Positions 1-8,272 of a stretch of 64,000 nucleotides of DNA are shown here, piece after piece. A program made the translations under genes and the position numbers. The notes below the pieces were generated by a model, which was given only the letters and a program-made list of their open reading frames with translations, searched no databases and was not told the DNA's origin. The DNA comes from Streptomyces sp. T12. Lineage in GTDB: Bacteria; Actinomycetota; Actinomycetes; Streptomycetales; Streptomycetaceae. Positions within the stretch are counted from its first letter, which is position 1. Every line of letters begins with the position of its first letter. The stretch is from contig NZ_CP117866.1 of NCBI RefSeq assembly GCF_028736035.1, forward strand, positions 5,518,001-5,582,000, read 5' to 3'.

Positions 1-900
1 GCGCTCACGGTGCCGGGCAACGTCGCCTTCCGCACCGCCGAGCGCATCGCCTTCCAGGGCAACCGGTTCACCCGACTCGGCGCGCAGGGGCTGGAGTTCT
101 CCGAGAACAGCTCGCGCAACGTGGTGGACGGCAATGTCTTCACCGACATCTCGGACGGCGGCATCGTGCTGGGCGTCCTGCCGCCGGACACGAAGGGAAC
201 CAACCGCGCCAACCGGATCACCGACAACTGGATCCACCACATCGGAGCCGACCACCACGCGGCCTCCGGCATCTGGGACACCGGCGGCAGCGAGACGACC
301 ATCGCGCACAACCAGGTCGACCACGTGCCCTACACCGGCATCCTCTCCGGCCCCAGCGAGGACCTGCGCGGTCTCATGCGCGGCAACCGCATCACCGGCA
401 ACCGCGTCTTCGCCACCAACCGGCTGCTGGTCGACGGCGGCGGCATCTACCTGCGCGGCGAACAGGGCACCTCGCACGCCGACGGCCTGGTCGTCAGCGA
501 CAACGCGGTCACGGACAGCCGGTACGGGGTGTGGAACGTCGGCATCTACACCGACGACAGCAGCAACTGGATGACCGTGCGCCACAACGCCGTCTACAAC
601 TACCGTGCTTCGATCGGCGGTTGCAGCGAGGAGTGGGGCAACCGGCCGGTGCGGAACGTCCGTTACCAGGGCAACTTCTGGGACGACGCCGTCCCCGAAT
701 GGCTGCCCCGCCGGGACTACCCCGGAGCCTGGCCGCCCGCGCCCGACTGCGGCGACCCGCACGATCTCGCGTTCAAGGCCAACACCCGCCTGACCCCGGC
801 CGACCCCGTCGCGGACTGCGGGGCCCGCCCCGCCTGCGCCGCGATCCTGGACCGGGCCGGACCGAAGGCGTCGTACCAGCGCCGGTTGGGCCTGCACTGA
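1..900 (+). CDS. Right-handed parallel beta-helix protein (5' partial)
   Basis: The reading frame is open from base 1, so the start lies outside the window; an internal GTG at base 10 is not taken as the start. The 299 visible residues show stacked short repeats rich in Asn, Gly and Asp (for example NRITDNWIHH, GNRITGNRVF, SDNAVTDSRY), the signature of right-handed beta-helix polysaccharide lyases and hydrolases. Several His residues follow the repeats. The substrate cannot be read from this fragment; a secreted polysaccharide-active enzyme is an inference from the fold and from the pectate lyase nearby. Confidence 0.8.
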   Translation, partial: ALTVPGNVAFRTAERIAFQGNRFTRLGAQGLEFSENSSRNVVDGNVFTDISDGGIVLGVLPPDTKGTNRANRITDNWIHHIGADHHAASGIWDTGGSETTIAHNQVDHVPYTGILSGPSEDLRGLMRGNRITGNRVFATNRLLVDGGGIYLRGEQGTSHADGLVVSDNAVTDSRYGVWNVGIYTDDSSNWMTVRHNAVYNYRASIGGCSEEWGNRPVRNVRYQGNFWDDAVPEWLPRRDYPGAWPPAPDCGDPHDLAFKANTRLTPADPVADCGARPACAAILDRAGPKASYQRRLGLH

Positions 901-910
901 AACAGGCGTT

Positions 911-936
911 GGGCGGCGGCCGACCGGCCGCCGCCC
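911..936. terminator. Bidirectional hairpin between convergent genes
   Basis: Perfect 11-bp inverted repeat, GGGCGGCGGCC (911-921) and its complement (926-936), with a 4-base loop. It lies between the stops of the beta-helix gene and the DUF305 gene, so it probably ends transcription from both sides. There is no T-run, as is usual in Streptomyces. Confidence 0.6.
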
Positions 937-945
937 GCCGGAGCG

Positions 946-1614
946 TCAGCTCCCGCTCTTGCCGAGCAGCTTGCTCATCTCCGCGATCTCGGCGGTCTGG
1001 GCGGTGACGACGTCGCCGGCCAGCTTCGTCGCGGGGCCGTACTGCCCCTTCGTCTTCTCGGCCGTCGCCATCTCCACCGCGCCCTCGTGGTGCTCGACCA
1101 TCATGGTCAGGAACAGGGTGTCGAAGGCCTTGCCGGACGCCTTCATCAGCTCGTCCATGTCCTTCTGGTCCATCATCCCGGCCATGTCGCCGGAGCCACC
1201 GGAGCCACCGGAGTGACCGCCGGAGTGGTCCATGCCGGGCATCGCCGACGGCACGTCCTCACCCCAGGCCTTCAGCCATCCCGACATGGTCCGGATCTCC
1301 GGGTCCTGGGCCTTCTGGATGCGCGAGGCCAGGTCCTTGACCGCGGCGGAGGAGGCCCGCCCGGCGGCCATGTCCGCCATCTGCACGGCCTGCTGGTGGT
1401 GCGGGATCATGCCCTGCGCGAAGGAGACGTCCTGGTCGTTGTGGGCGCCGGCCGCGGCGTCGGCAGTGGCGCCGGCGCTCGCCGAGGGCGACGTGTGGCC
1501 GCCGGAGGCGGTGTCCGAGTGGTCGGTACCGCCGCACGCGGCGAGGACGAGAGCGGCGGTGACGGCCGTCGTGGCCAGGGCGGCGCGACGGGTCAGGGTA
1601 CGGGTGTTGGTCAT
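946..1614 (-). CDS. DUF305 family lipoprotein
   Basis: 222 residues. The N terminus MTNTRTLTRRAAL is followed by a hydrophobic stretch ending in VLAACGG, a lipoprotein signal with the lipidated Cys near residue 27. The DUF305 core has two His/Met-rich helices, FAQGMIPHHQQAVQMADMA and MMVEHHEGAVEMATAEK, linked by a Gly/Met-rich loop (GMDHSGGHSGGSGG). Members are exported four-helix ferritin-like proteins often linked to copper or other metal handling; the exact role is not established. An AGGAG sits 8 bases before the ATG. It is followed upstream on the same strand by a DUF6153-like gene, a frequent pairing, so the two probably act together. Confidence 0.85.
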   Translation of the reverse strand: MTNTRTLTRRAALATTAVTAALVLAACGGTDHSDTASGGHTSPSASAGATADAAAGAHNDQDVSFAQGMIPHHQQAVQMADMAAGRASSAAVKDLASRIQKAQDPEIRTMSGWLKAWGEDVPSAMPGMDHSGGHSGGSGGSGDMAGMMDQKDMDELMKASGKAFDTLFLTMMVEHHEGAVEMATAEKTKGQYGPATKLAGDVVTAQTAEIAEMSKLLGKSGS

Positions 1615-1722
1615 GCTGAGAACTCCTGCGACGTACGTGAGGTGCTGCGCCCTCGGGGCGCGGCATGGGCATGGCTGTCTGCCGTACGCCCGTAACAGCG
1701 ACGGGGACGGCTCGGCCTTGTC

Positions 1723-2175
1723 CTAGGTCCGCAGGATCTGCAGTTCGGCCAGTGAGGGAGGCGCGCGCCCGCCCTCGGGAGCGGCGGCCAGGGAACGACC
1801 GTCGAGGTCGTCCGCGACAGCGGTTCCGGACGGATCGGGCATCGGTGCCGGCAGCACGGGGCCCGCACCGACGGCACCGGAGGCGCAGGTCGGGTCGGCG
1901 TGCTGGGCATGCCCGCCACCGGAATCGGCGCCGTGGCAGACGGATTCGTCGGTCATCGCTGTCATCGCTGTCATCGCCGTCATGGGGGCGCTCACGGCGC
2001 GCCCGTGCGGGTGATGAGGCGAGGGATGAGAGGAGACGGCGACCGCGTTGCCGGGTCCGAGCGCATGCATCCCGAACACCCCGGCGAGCAGCCCGAGCAG
2101 CAGAAGCATGCGCCACGGCCCCCGCATCGGGAGCCGCAGCGCACGGTGCTGCTGTGCGCGGGCTGTCACGCCCAC
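1723..2175 (-). CDS. DUF6153-like His/Met-rich membrane or secreted protein
   Basis: 150 residues from a GTG start; an internal ATG at residue 17 (MRGPWRMLLLLG) is an alternative start. A hydrophobic segment follows (MLLLLGLLAGVFGMHAL), then a His-rich patch (SHPSPHHPHG), a repeated Met-Thr-Ala motif (APMTAMTAMTAMTDE) and a Cys/His pair region (VCHGADSGGGHAQHADPTC). The pattern fits small actinobacterial DUF6153 proteins found beside DUF305 genes. Metal binding is inferred from the His, Met and Cys content. It starts 34 bases after the pectate lyase stop, and the DUF305 gene follows about 110 bases later. Confidence 0.65.
   Translation of the reverse strand: MGVTARAQQHRALRLPMRGPWRMLLLLGLLAGVFGMHALGPGNAVAVSSHPSPHHPHGRAVSAPMTAMTAMTAMTDESVCHGADSGGGHAQHADPTCASGAVGAGPVLPAPMPDPSGTAVADDLDGRSLAAAPEGGRAPPSLAELQILRT
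1948..1986. repeat. Tandem 9-bp repeats inside the DUF6153-like gene
   Basis: The motif GTCATCGCT occurs as about four tandem 9-bp units, encoding the repeated Met-Thr-Ala motif on the minus strand. In-frame slippage would lengthen or shorten the Met-rich loop. Confidence 0.6.
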
Positions 2176-2209
2176 ATGGTACGTATGCCGCCCGCGGCCG
2201 ACTCACCGG

Positions 2210-3838
2210 TCACGGTGTGACCTGGGTGCCGCCGAAGGTCACGACGAGCCGCCCGTCCGAGGCGAAGGACCAGCCCAGGGCACCGCCGTACGACGAGCAC
2301 CGGGAGCCGTTCGTGCCTGACCAGAACTGGTTCGAGCTGTCGGAGTCGCCGATGATCCGGTCGTTCGTGCCGCTGCTGCTGCGGCAGGAGGTGTCGTTGC
2401 GGAACACCGAGGTGCCGGCGTCGAAGTTGTAGTTGCGCTGGACGTTGTCGATGCTGACGTTGTCCGACACCGTCATCGTGCCCGGGTTGCTGTTGTAGGT
2501 GAACCCGTGCTTGCCGTTCTTGTAGGCGATGCTGCGCTTGATGACGTGGTTGACGGGGATGTCCTCGCCGCCGAGCTTGTAGCCGTTGCGGTCGCCGTTG
2601 CCGGCCTGGGAGCCGTCGCTGAGGGTGCCGTTGTTGTACGCGAGGGAGTCCTCGATGGTCACCGGGCCGATGGCGCCGGTGTCGGACTTGGTGTAGAGGT
2701 CCCAGCCGTCGTCGATGTTGTTGTGGGCCACGGCGTAGCGGAAGACGTTCCCGGTGCCGGTGGTGAGCTTCGCGGCGAAGCCGTCGGCGTCCTCGCCGTC
2801 GGAGTCGGCGTTGTCGTGCGACTCGGCACTCAGGATGAGGTTGTTGGACGGCCACTGCTCCTTGGGGGTGGTGGAGGCGATCCGCCCCAGCTGCAGTCCC
2901 GTGTCCCGGTTGAAGCGCGTCACCGTGCGCTCGATGACGTTGTTGCTGCCGCCGACGTAGATGCCGTTGTCCCCGGCCCGCTCGACGACGATGCCGTTGA
3001 CGTGCCAGTACGACCCCATCACCTGCAGCCCGCGGTTGGACGAACTCTCGCTCTGTGCCGAGAAGTTCAGCACCGGCCGCTCACCCGGGTAGGCGGACAG
3101 CTTGGTCCGGGCGCTCGACGTGCCGTTGGTCCCCGCGGGGATGGTGACCGTCGAGGAGTAGGTGTACGTCCCTCCGCGCATGTAGATCGTGCCGCCGGCG
3201 GAGATACGGCCGATCGCCGAGGTGAGCGTGGTGGGCGCCGACTCCGTGCCGGCCGCGCCGTCGGTGCCGTTCGGCGCCACGTACAGGACGGGGCCCGTCG
3301 GCGCGGGGGTGCTGCCGCTGGTCTCGACGTCCAGGTAGTCGAGGTTGGGCAGGCCGGCGGAGGTGGTCGGGTTGAGGCGGATGGTGTTGCTGCCGGCGTT
3401 GACGGGGACGGTGAGCGTCTTCGTCGTCCACGTCGTCCATGCGCCGGTGCCTTCGAAGGACGGTGTCTGGACGGTGGTCCCGTTGACGACCAGGGAGGCG
3501 GGGCGGGCGGTGGTGGTGCCGTTGGCGAAGCGGACGTTGAGCGTCGCCGTGCCTGCTGCGGGGGCGTTCACGGTGAACTGGGCATAGCCGCCGGTGGCGT
3601 TGGTGCCGTTGCAGAACCCGGTGCCGGAGTAGCCGGCCCAGTCGGAGTCGATGGTGCCGGTGCAGATCGCCGGGGAGCTCTCGGCCTCGTAGCGGGTGGT
3701 GGCGGCCTCGGCGGTGGTGCCGGTGAGCGCGACGAGGGTGGTGGCGAGGAGGGCGGTGGAGGCCAGGGCGGGGGTGACGCGTCTGACCGGGCTGGGGTGC
3801 GGACGCGGTCTCGGGTGCGCGTGCGGGTGCGGGTGCAT
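2210..3838 (-). CDS. Secreted pectate lyase, PL9 type, with N-terminal CBM35
   Basis: 542 residues. A His/Arg/Pro-rich N terminus leads into a signal peptide ending near AEA-ATTRYEAES. Residues ~48-175 look like a carbohydrate-binding module of family 35 (YEAESSPA, YAQFTVNAPAAGTATLNVRF, the C-terminal LDYLDVE). The rest is a right-handed beta-helix with the PL9 calcium/catalytic pattern: DADGFAAK, NIDDGWDLY, RNGYKLGGE. PL9 enzymes cleave polygalacturonate by beta-elimination outside the cell. A palindrome GAAAGCGCTTTC lies about 33 bases before the start, suggesting LacI-family control. Substrate and family rest on motif recall, not a search. Confidence 0.85.
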   Translation of the reverse strand: MHPHPHAHPRPRPHPSPVRRVTPALASTALLATTLVALTGTTAEAATTRYEAESSPAICTGTIDSDWAGYSGTGFCNGTNATGGYAQFTVNAPAAGTATLNVRFANGTTTARPASLVVNGTTVQTPSFEGTGAWTTWTTKTLTVPVNAGSNTIRLNPTTSAGLPNLDYLDVETSGSTPAPTGPVLYVAPNGTDGAAGTESAPTTLTSAIGRISAGGTIYMRGGTYTYSSTVTIPAGTNGTSSARTKLSAYPGERPVLNFSAQSESSSNRGLQVMGSYWHVNGIVVERAGDNGIYVGGSNNVIERTVTRFNRDTGLQLGRIASTTPKEQWPSNNLILSAESHDNADSDGEDADGFAAKLTTGTGNVFRYAVAHNNIDDGWDLYTKSDTGAIGPVTIEDSLAYNNGTLSDGSQAGNGDRNGYKLGGEDIPVNHVIKRSIAYKNGKHGFTYNSNPGTMTVSDNVSIDNVQRNYNFDAGTSVFRNDTSCRSSSGTNDRIIGDSDSSNQFWSGTNGSRCSSYGGALGWSFASDGRLVVTFGGTQVTP

Positions 3839-3870
3839 GGGGCTGAACCCTTTCTGTTTGGGCAGACAGG

Positions 3871-3882
3871 GAAAGCGCTTTC
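3871..3882. promoter_or_regulatory. Palindrome GAAAGCGCTTTC, likely LacI-family operator
   Basis: Perfect 12-bp palindrome in the leader of the pectate lyase gene. A central GCGC flanked by A/T-rich arms is typical of LacI-family operators for plant-polysaccharide genes in actinobacteria. The regulator is not adjacent. Confidence 0.5.
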
Positions 3883-4102
3883 TCGATGCTTCTCGGGACC
3901 GTAAGGGCCTGTCACATACGCGTCAATAGATGTGTACGTGATTCAGGTTCATGACCATGAACGACCGGGGCCCGACCGGAGCCCGACTGGGCCTGACCGG
4001 GATCCGACTGGGATCCGACTGGGCCCCTCGTATGACTTTGCCTTCTCTTTACAACCCGCCCCCCTGCCGCGTCGTCTCTCCGCTCGACCGTCACCCAGCC
4101 CG

Positions 4103-4139
4103 CCGCGTACCGGAGTACCGGAGTACCGGAGTACCGGCC
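4103..4139. repeat. Tandem 9-bp GTACCGGAG repeats
   Basis: About four tandem units of GTACCGGAG lie 27 bases before the start of the putative sortase substrate. Just upstream (3965-4025) is a second short array of degenerate 11-bp units around GATCCGACTGG. No function is known; it may affect the leader RNA. Nothing else is seen between 3940 and 4165. Confidence 0.6.
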
Positions 4140-4165
4140 GGGCCGATGAAAGAGAGAGCGACTCG

Positions 4166-4585
4166 ATGCGCCGAACCGTCCTCAGCGCCATGGCACTCAC
4201 CTGCACCGCCCTGCTGGCGGGCATCACGCCCGCGTTCGCCGACAGCACGTCCCCGACCTCGGTCCCCAGCCCGACCGCCACCGCCCCCGCGGTGACGGCC
4301 GTCCCGACGCCCAGCGCCGCCGAACCGACCACCGCGCCGAGCAGCGAGCCGCCCCGGGAGGCGACCCCCGTCCCCTCGGCGCCGTCGGCCGAGCCGACCC
4401 GCGCGCCGGACGGCGGCCAGGTCTCCGTCGTACCGTCGGGAGCGCCCGACACCGGAGTCACGGCGCCGACTTCGGGTGCCGGGGGCGGACAGGGCGGGCT
4501 GATCGGCGGGGGAGCCGCCGCGCTGCTCGTCGCCGGAGGCGCGACGGCCTTCGTCGTACGGCGTCGGCGGACGAACGGCGCATGA
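4166..4585 (+). CDS. Secreted Pro/Thr/Ser-rich protein with sortase-like C-terminal signal
   Basis: 139 residues from ATG 4166, preceded by GAGAGAG. An N-terminal signal peptide ends around TPAFA-DS. Residues 27-90 are low-complexity Pro/Ser/Thr/Ala, like a cell-wall spacer. The C terminus has a sorting-signal layout: APDTG at 93-97, a hydrophobic segment at ~112-131, then RRRR at 132-135. The pentapeptide differs from LPXTG and from the LAXTG of Streptomyces class E. The next gene, a sortase, overlaps it by ATGA, so this is the likely substrate, though anchoring is an inference. Confidence 0.75.
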   Translation: MRRTVLSAMALTCTALLAGITPAFADSTSPTSVPSPTATAPAVTAVPTPSAAEPTTAPSSEPPREATPVPSAPSAEPTRAPDGGQVSVVPSGAPDTGVTAPTSGAGGGQGGLIGGGAAALLVAGGATAFVVRRRRTNGA

Positions 4586-5217
4586 TGCCGCTGTCCAGGC
4601 GCGCGTTCGCCACGGCGGCGATGGCGTCGGTGCTGGTGGGGTGCGGTGGCCAGGGAGCGGAGGAGCGCGCGAACGCGGGCTCCCGGAGGAGGAGGGGCGC
4701 GCAGACGCCCGAGGAGGGCCCGCCTCCCTCACCATCCGCGAACTCGGCGCGCACGCTGGGCCGTTCGGCCCCGGTCCGCCTGCGGATCCCGGCGATCGAG
4801 GTCGACACCCCGCTCATCCGGCTGGGGCTGGCGCCGGACGGCACCGTGCAGGTGCCGCCGATCACGGCCGACGACCGGGCGGGCTGGTACCGGCACTCGC
4901 CGACGCCGGGACAGGTCGGCCCGTCGGTCATCCTCGGCCATGTCACGGTGGGCGCCTACGGCGACGGGGTGTTCCGTCACCTCGCCCGGCTGCACCGGGG
5001 CGACCGGATCGTGGCGCGCAGGGAGGACGGCACGACGGCGGAGTTCGCGGTCAGCGCCGTACGGACGGTCGCCAAGGCGGACTTTCCGGCGGACGACGTC
5101 TACGGGGACGTGGGCCGCCCGGAGCTGCGGCTGATCACGTGCGGAGGGCCGCGGGCCGGGGACGAGTACCGCGACAACGTGATCGTGTTCGCGGAGTTGA
5201 GCGCTACGTCCCCTTGA
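4582..5217 (+). CDS. Class F sortase
   Basis: 211 residues, start overlapping the previous stop (ATGA). A short N-terminal signal has a possible lipobox LVGC (Cys21), followed by a Ser/Pro/Arg linker and the sortase beta-barrel. The catalytic triad is visible: His120 in VILGHV, Cys187 in LITCGG, Arg197 in EYRDNVIV. Class F sortases are the small actinobacterial transpeptidases with an N-terminal anchor. The gene pair suggests a dedicated sortase and substrate. A possible lipid anchor instead of a transmembrane helix is worth noting but unproven. Confidence 0.9.
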   Translation: MMPLSRRAFATAAMASVLVGCGGQGAEERANAGSRRRRGAQTPEEGPPPSPSANSARTLGRSAPVRLRIPAIEVDTPLIRLGLAPDGTVQVPPITADDRAGWYRHSPTPGQVGPSVILGHVTVGAYGDGVFRHLARLHRGDRIVARREDGTTAEFAVSAVRTVAKADFPADDVYGDVGRPELRLITCGGPRAGDEYRDNVIVFAELSATSP

Positions 5218-5268
5218 CCACCCACCCAGGGAACGTACGCCGCCGGTCCGGCATCCCCACCAGTAAGC

Positions 5269-5799
5269 GTGCAAGCTTCCGCACGACCATGGAGAGCGTT
5301 GAAACGGTCCCGAGACAAGGCAGCGTCCGAGCTGTTCGCCGCCCTCTACCCGCGCCTCGCCGGCTGGTGCCGCCGTCTTGTCGACGACGACGAGACGGCC
5401 CACGAGATCGCCTCCGAGGCCTTCACCCGGCTCTGGGCCCGCTGGAGCCGGGTGGAGGAGCCGCGCGGTTTCCTCTACGTCACGGCGGCGAACCTGGTCC
5501 GGGACCACTGGCGCAAGCTGGAGCGGGAGCGGCGGGCGATGCGCCGGGCCACGACGGAGGCGGCGGTCAACTCGCAGACGGAGCAGACGGAGCCGGCGGA
5601 CCCGTCCATACGCCTGCTGGTCCAGTCCCTCCCCGAACGCCTCCGCACCCCGATCCTCCTCCACTACTACGCTGACATGCCGATCCGGGAGGTGTCCGTG
5701 CTGACCGGGCGCAAGGAAGGAACCGTCAAGGCCGACCTCCACGCGGCCCGCGAACTGCTCCGCGTCCATCTGAGGAGAAGCCTTGACCACACGCTTTGA
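5269..5799 (+). CDS. ECF-type RNA polymerase sigma factor
   Basis: 176 residues from GTG 5269; a TTG at 5299 (LKRSRDKAA) is an alternative. The region 2 helices are clear: LFAALYPRLAGWCRRLVDDDETAHEIASEAFTRLW, then the -10 recognition part ending in NLVRDHWRKLERER. Region 4 is LPERLRTPILLHYYADMPIREVSVLTGRKEGTVKADLHAARELL. Length and layout match an ECF sigma-70 factor. The next gene overlaps by 17 bases and looks like a membrane partner, so the pair probably forms a sigma/anti-sigma unit sensing an extracytoplasmic signal. Confidence 0.9.
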   Translation: MQASARPWRALKRSRDKAASELFAALYPRLAGWCRRLVDDDETAHEIASEAFTRLWARWSRVEEPRGFLYVTAANLVRDHWRKLERERRAMRRATTEAAVNSQTEQTEPADPSIRLLVQSLPERLRTPILLHYYADMPIREVSVLTGRKEGTVKADLHAARELLRVHLRRSLDHTL

Positions 5800-6259
5800 C
5801 GACGAGGCGGACGGCCCGGAACTGTCTCCCGGCGACCCTCTCGCGGTGATCCTCCGCCCGTCCTCGGACTACCTCGCGCCACCCCCCGGCAGCTACGAGA
5901 CGATCCGCCGCAGGGCGTCCCGCCGACGACTGGTGCGTACGGCCGTCGGGGCGGGCGTGGCCTGCGCCGTCGCGGTGCTCGTCGCGCTGCCGCTCCACTT
6001 CGGAACCTCCGAGGCGCCGACGTCTCCCGCGCCCCCTCTCGCACCCCCGCCCGCGAGCGGCCGTACGACGCCTCCCGCCCCGTCGGCGATCCCGAGCCCG
6101 TCGGCGTCGTCGCCCCGATCGGCATCGCCGACGCCGACGGCGCCGTCCGAGGCCGCGACGTCCGAGCCGACCACGAATCCCCGGCCCGGCGAGTCCCGTA
6201 CGCCGAGCAGTGCGGCGGTCCCGACCAGCGTGCCGTCGACGACACCGCCTCGGTCGTAG
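5783..6259 (+). CDS. Single-pass membrane protein, likely anti-sigma partner
   Basis: 158 residues from TTG 5783, chosen because GAGGAG lies just upstream; it overlaps the sigma gene. The cytoplasmic part (1-50) is short and ends in RRRASRRRLVR; one transmembrane helix follows (TAVGAGVACAVAVLVALPLHF), then a Pro/Ser/Thr-rich outside tail to the end. No zinc-binding HxxxCxxC motif of classical ZAS anti-sigma factors is present. Its position and topology suggest regulation of the preceding sigma factor; direct sequence support for that is lacking. Confidence 0.7.
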   Translation: MTTRFDDEADGPELSPGDPLAVILRPSSDYLAPPPGSYETIRRRASRRRLVRTAVGAGVACAVAVLVALPLHFGTSEAPTSPAPPLAPPPASGRTTPPAPSAIPSPSASSPRSASPTPTAPSEAATSEPTTNPRPGESRTPSSAAVPTSVPSTTPPRS

Positions 6260-6289
6260 GCCCGCCTGCCCTCCCACGGCCCCCGTGGA

Positions 6290-6514
6290 TCAGAGGTGTT
6301 GAGGCACGATGGTCACGGCGCGGTAGTCGTACCCGTCCTGTGGGAAGCCGGGGGCCTCCCACGTGAGGTCCACCTTCTGTCCGGGGGACAGTGCGGCGAA
6401 CCCGTCCGTCTGGATGGCGGAGAAGTGCCCCCAGCAACCGCCGGGGGTCTCGGGAGAGTCGAGCACCCCCCACCCTTCCTCGTCGCGCCACTCGCGGACC
6501 GTCGCAGTCACCAT
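6290..6514 (-). CDS. Cold-shock-domain-like small protein
   Basis: 74 residues. The sequence follows the cold-shock OB fold: TATVREWRDEEGWGVLDSPETPGGCWGHFSAIQ, then LSPGQKVDLTWEAPGFPQDGYDYRAVTI. The EEGWGVL and CWGHFSAI stretches correspond to the RNP1 and RNP2 strands but are diverged from CspA (KGFGFI, VFAHYS). It probably binds nucleic acid. It lies 18 bases beyond the DEAD-box helicase stop on the same strand and is probably co-transcribed with it. Confidence 0.8.
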   Translation of the reverse strand: MVTATVREWRDEEGWGVLDSPETPGGCWGHFSAIQTDGFAALSPGQKVDLTWEAPGFPQDGYDYRAVTIVPQHL

Positions 6515-6532
6515 GCACCCGACCCTACGGTG

Positions 6533-8056
6533 TCAGCGCCCCTGGCTCTTCCCCTTGGCGGAGGAGCGGCGGCGGTCCTGGGCGGGGCGGCTGCGCCGTC
6601 CGCGAGAGGAGGAACCCGTACGCGCGGGGCGGGTTTCGGTGACCGGCGGAGTGAGGACGACGGGCACGCCCGAGGGCGCCTGGGCACCGGTGATGCGGCT
6701 CAGTTCGGCCTGGCCCGAACGGACCCTGGTGGTCTGCGGGGTGATGCCGGCGTCGGCCATCAGGCGGGTCATTTCGCGGCGTTGGTGGGGCAGGACCAGC
6801 GTGACGACGGTGCCGGACTCGCCGGCGCGGGCGGTACGGCCGCCGCGGTGCAGATAGTCCTTGTGGTCGCTGGGCGGGTCGACGTTGACGACAAGGTCGA
6901 GGTTGTCGACGTGGATACCGCGGGCGGCGACATTGGTGGCCACCAGCACCGTGACGTGGCCGTCCTTGAACTGGGCCAGGGTCCGGGTGCGTTGGGACTG
7001 GGACTTTCCGCCGTGCAGGGCCGAGGCGCGCACGCCGACGGCCAGGAGCTTCTTGGCCAGCCGGTCCGCGGCGTGCTTGGTGTCCAGGAACATGATCACG
7101 CGTCCGTCGCGGGCGGCGATCTCCGTCGTGGTGGCGTGCTTGTCGTCGTCCTCCACATGCAGCAGGTGATGCTCCATCGTGGTGACCGCGCCCGCGGAGG
7201 GATCGACCGAGTGGACCACGGGGTCGTGGAGGTAGTTGCGCACCAGACGGTCGACGTTACGGTCCAAAGTGGCCGAGAACAGCAGCCGCTGGCCGTCGGG
7301 GCGGACCTGGTCGAGGAGCGCGGTCACCTGCGGCATGAAGCCCATGTCGGCCATCTGGTCGGCCTCGTCCAGGACGGTGATGGCGACGCGGTCCAGGCGG
7401 CAGTCGCCCCGGTCTATGAGGTCCTTGAGCCGGCCGGGTGTCGCGACGACGACCTCGGCACCGCCCCGCAGCGCGCTCGCCTGCCGGCCGATGGACAGGC
7501 CGCCGACCACGGTGGTGAGCCGCAGGCTCAGCGCGCGGGCGTAGGGGGTGAGGGCGTCGGTCACCTGCTGGGCCAGCTCGCGGGTGGGGACGAGGACGAG
7601 GGCCAGCGGCTGCCGGGGCTCGGCCCGCTGCCCGGCGGTACGGGCCAGCAGGGCGAGGCCGAAGGCGAGCGTCTTGCCCGATCCCGTGCGTCCGCGGCCC
7701 AGGACGTCCCGGCCGGCCAGCGAGTTCGGCAGCGTCGCCGCCTGGATCGGGAACGGCACGGTCACGCCTTCGGCGCCGAGCGCGGTCAGCAGCCGCTCGG
7801 GCAGGTCGAGATCGGCGAACGCCTCGGCGGCCGGTAGCGCCGGGGTGATGGTGACCGGCAGCGCGAACTCTCCGCCGGGCCTGCTGGGACGACCTCCGCC
7901 TCCGTGGCCGCCGCGGCCGGTTTTGGCCGAACGGGAAGGACTGCCTTCGCCGCCCGCCTTCCGGGAGTGGGAGCGGTTGCGTCCGGACGAACCGGCGGAA
8001 CCGCCGTTCTTACGGGAGTGGGCGGAGCCGTTGTTCCTGCGAGCTGTGCGGTCCAT
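6533..8056 (-). CDS. DEAD-box ATP-dependent RNA helicase
   Basis: 507 residues from ATG 8056 (MDRTARRNNG), chosen because GAGGAAGG precedes it; the frame is open further upstream. A basic, Ser/Arg/Gly-rich N-terminal tail precedes a DEAD-box core: RTGSGKT (motif I), PTRELA (Ia), VLDEADQM (II), FSATL (III), then helicase C with ATNVAARGIHVDNLD and HRGGRTARAG (VI). The C terminus is again Arg/Ser-rich, typical of RNA chaperone helicases. It follows a cspA gene, so it probably unwinds RNA in the cold-shock response. A long pyrimidine-rich leader precedes it. Confidence 0.93.
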   Translation of the reverse strand: MDRTARRNNGSAHSRKNGGSAGSSGRNRSHSRKAGGEGSPSRSAKTGRGGHGGGGRPSRPGGEFALPVTITPALPAAEAFADLDLPERLLTALGAEGVTVPFPIQAATLPNSLAGRDVLGRGRTGSGKTLAFGLALLARTAGQRAEPRQPLALVLVPTRELAQQVTDALTPYARALSLRLTTVVGGLSIGRQASALRGGAEVVVATPGRLKDLIDRGDCRLDRVAITVLDEADQMADMGFMPQVTALLDQVRPDGQRLLFSATLDRNVDRLVRNYLHDPVVHSVDPSAGAVTTMEHHLLHVEDDDKHATTTEIAARDGRVIMFLDTKHAADRLAKKLLAVGVRASALHGGKSQSQRTRTLAQFKDGHVTVLVATNVAARGIHVDNLDLVVNVDPPSDHKDYLHRGGRTARAGESGTVVTLVLPHQRREMTRLMADAGITPQTTRVRSGQAELSRITGAQAPSGVPVVLTPPVTETRPARTGSSSRGRRSRPAQDRRRSSAKGKSQGR

Positions 8057-8221
8057 GGGGAACCTTCCTCGATGCGGCACGTATCGGGGAATTCCCAGCA
8101 GCGACGAGAGGCCGCATCAGGATTCGCAGAATGAGCCGAATAAAAGTGAGAAAAAGAAAGGTGAGGCAAAGAAAGGTGTGGCAGATTCAAGAAGCGGGGT
8201 GCAACGCGAAAAAGCCAATGA
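8057..8221 (-). promoter_or_regulatory. Pyrimidine-rich leader before the helicase gene
   Basis: Read on the minus strand, this 165-base stretch is unusually rich in T and C for the window (repeats of CTTTCTTT around 8140-8185). It lies between the cspA terminator and the helicase start. A promoter or an unstructured cold-responsive leader is an inference; no clear -35/-10 pair was identified. Confidence 0.35.
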
Positions 8222-8253
8222 GCTGGGCCCGCACCTCAGCGTGCGGGCCCAGC
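8222..8253 (-). terminator. Terminator of the first cspA gene
   Basis: Perfect 13-bp stem GCTGGGCCCGCAC (8222-8234) and its complement (8241-8253) with a 6-base loop, 19 bases beyond the cspA stop. A near-identical hairpin follows the second cspA gene at 36117-36151. Confidence 0.75.
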
Positions 8254-8272
8254 CATGTCATGTGCGTCAGCG

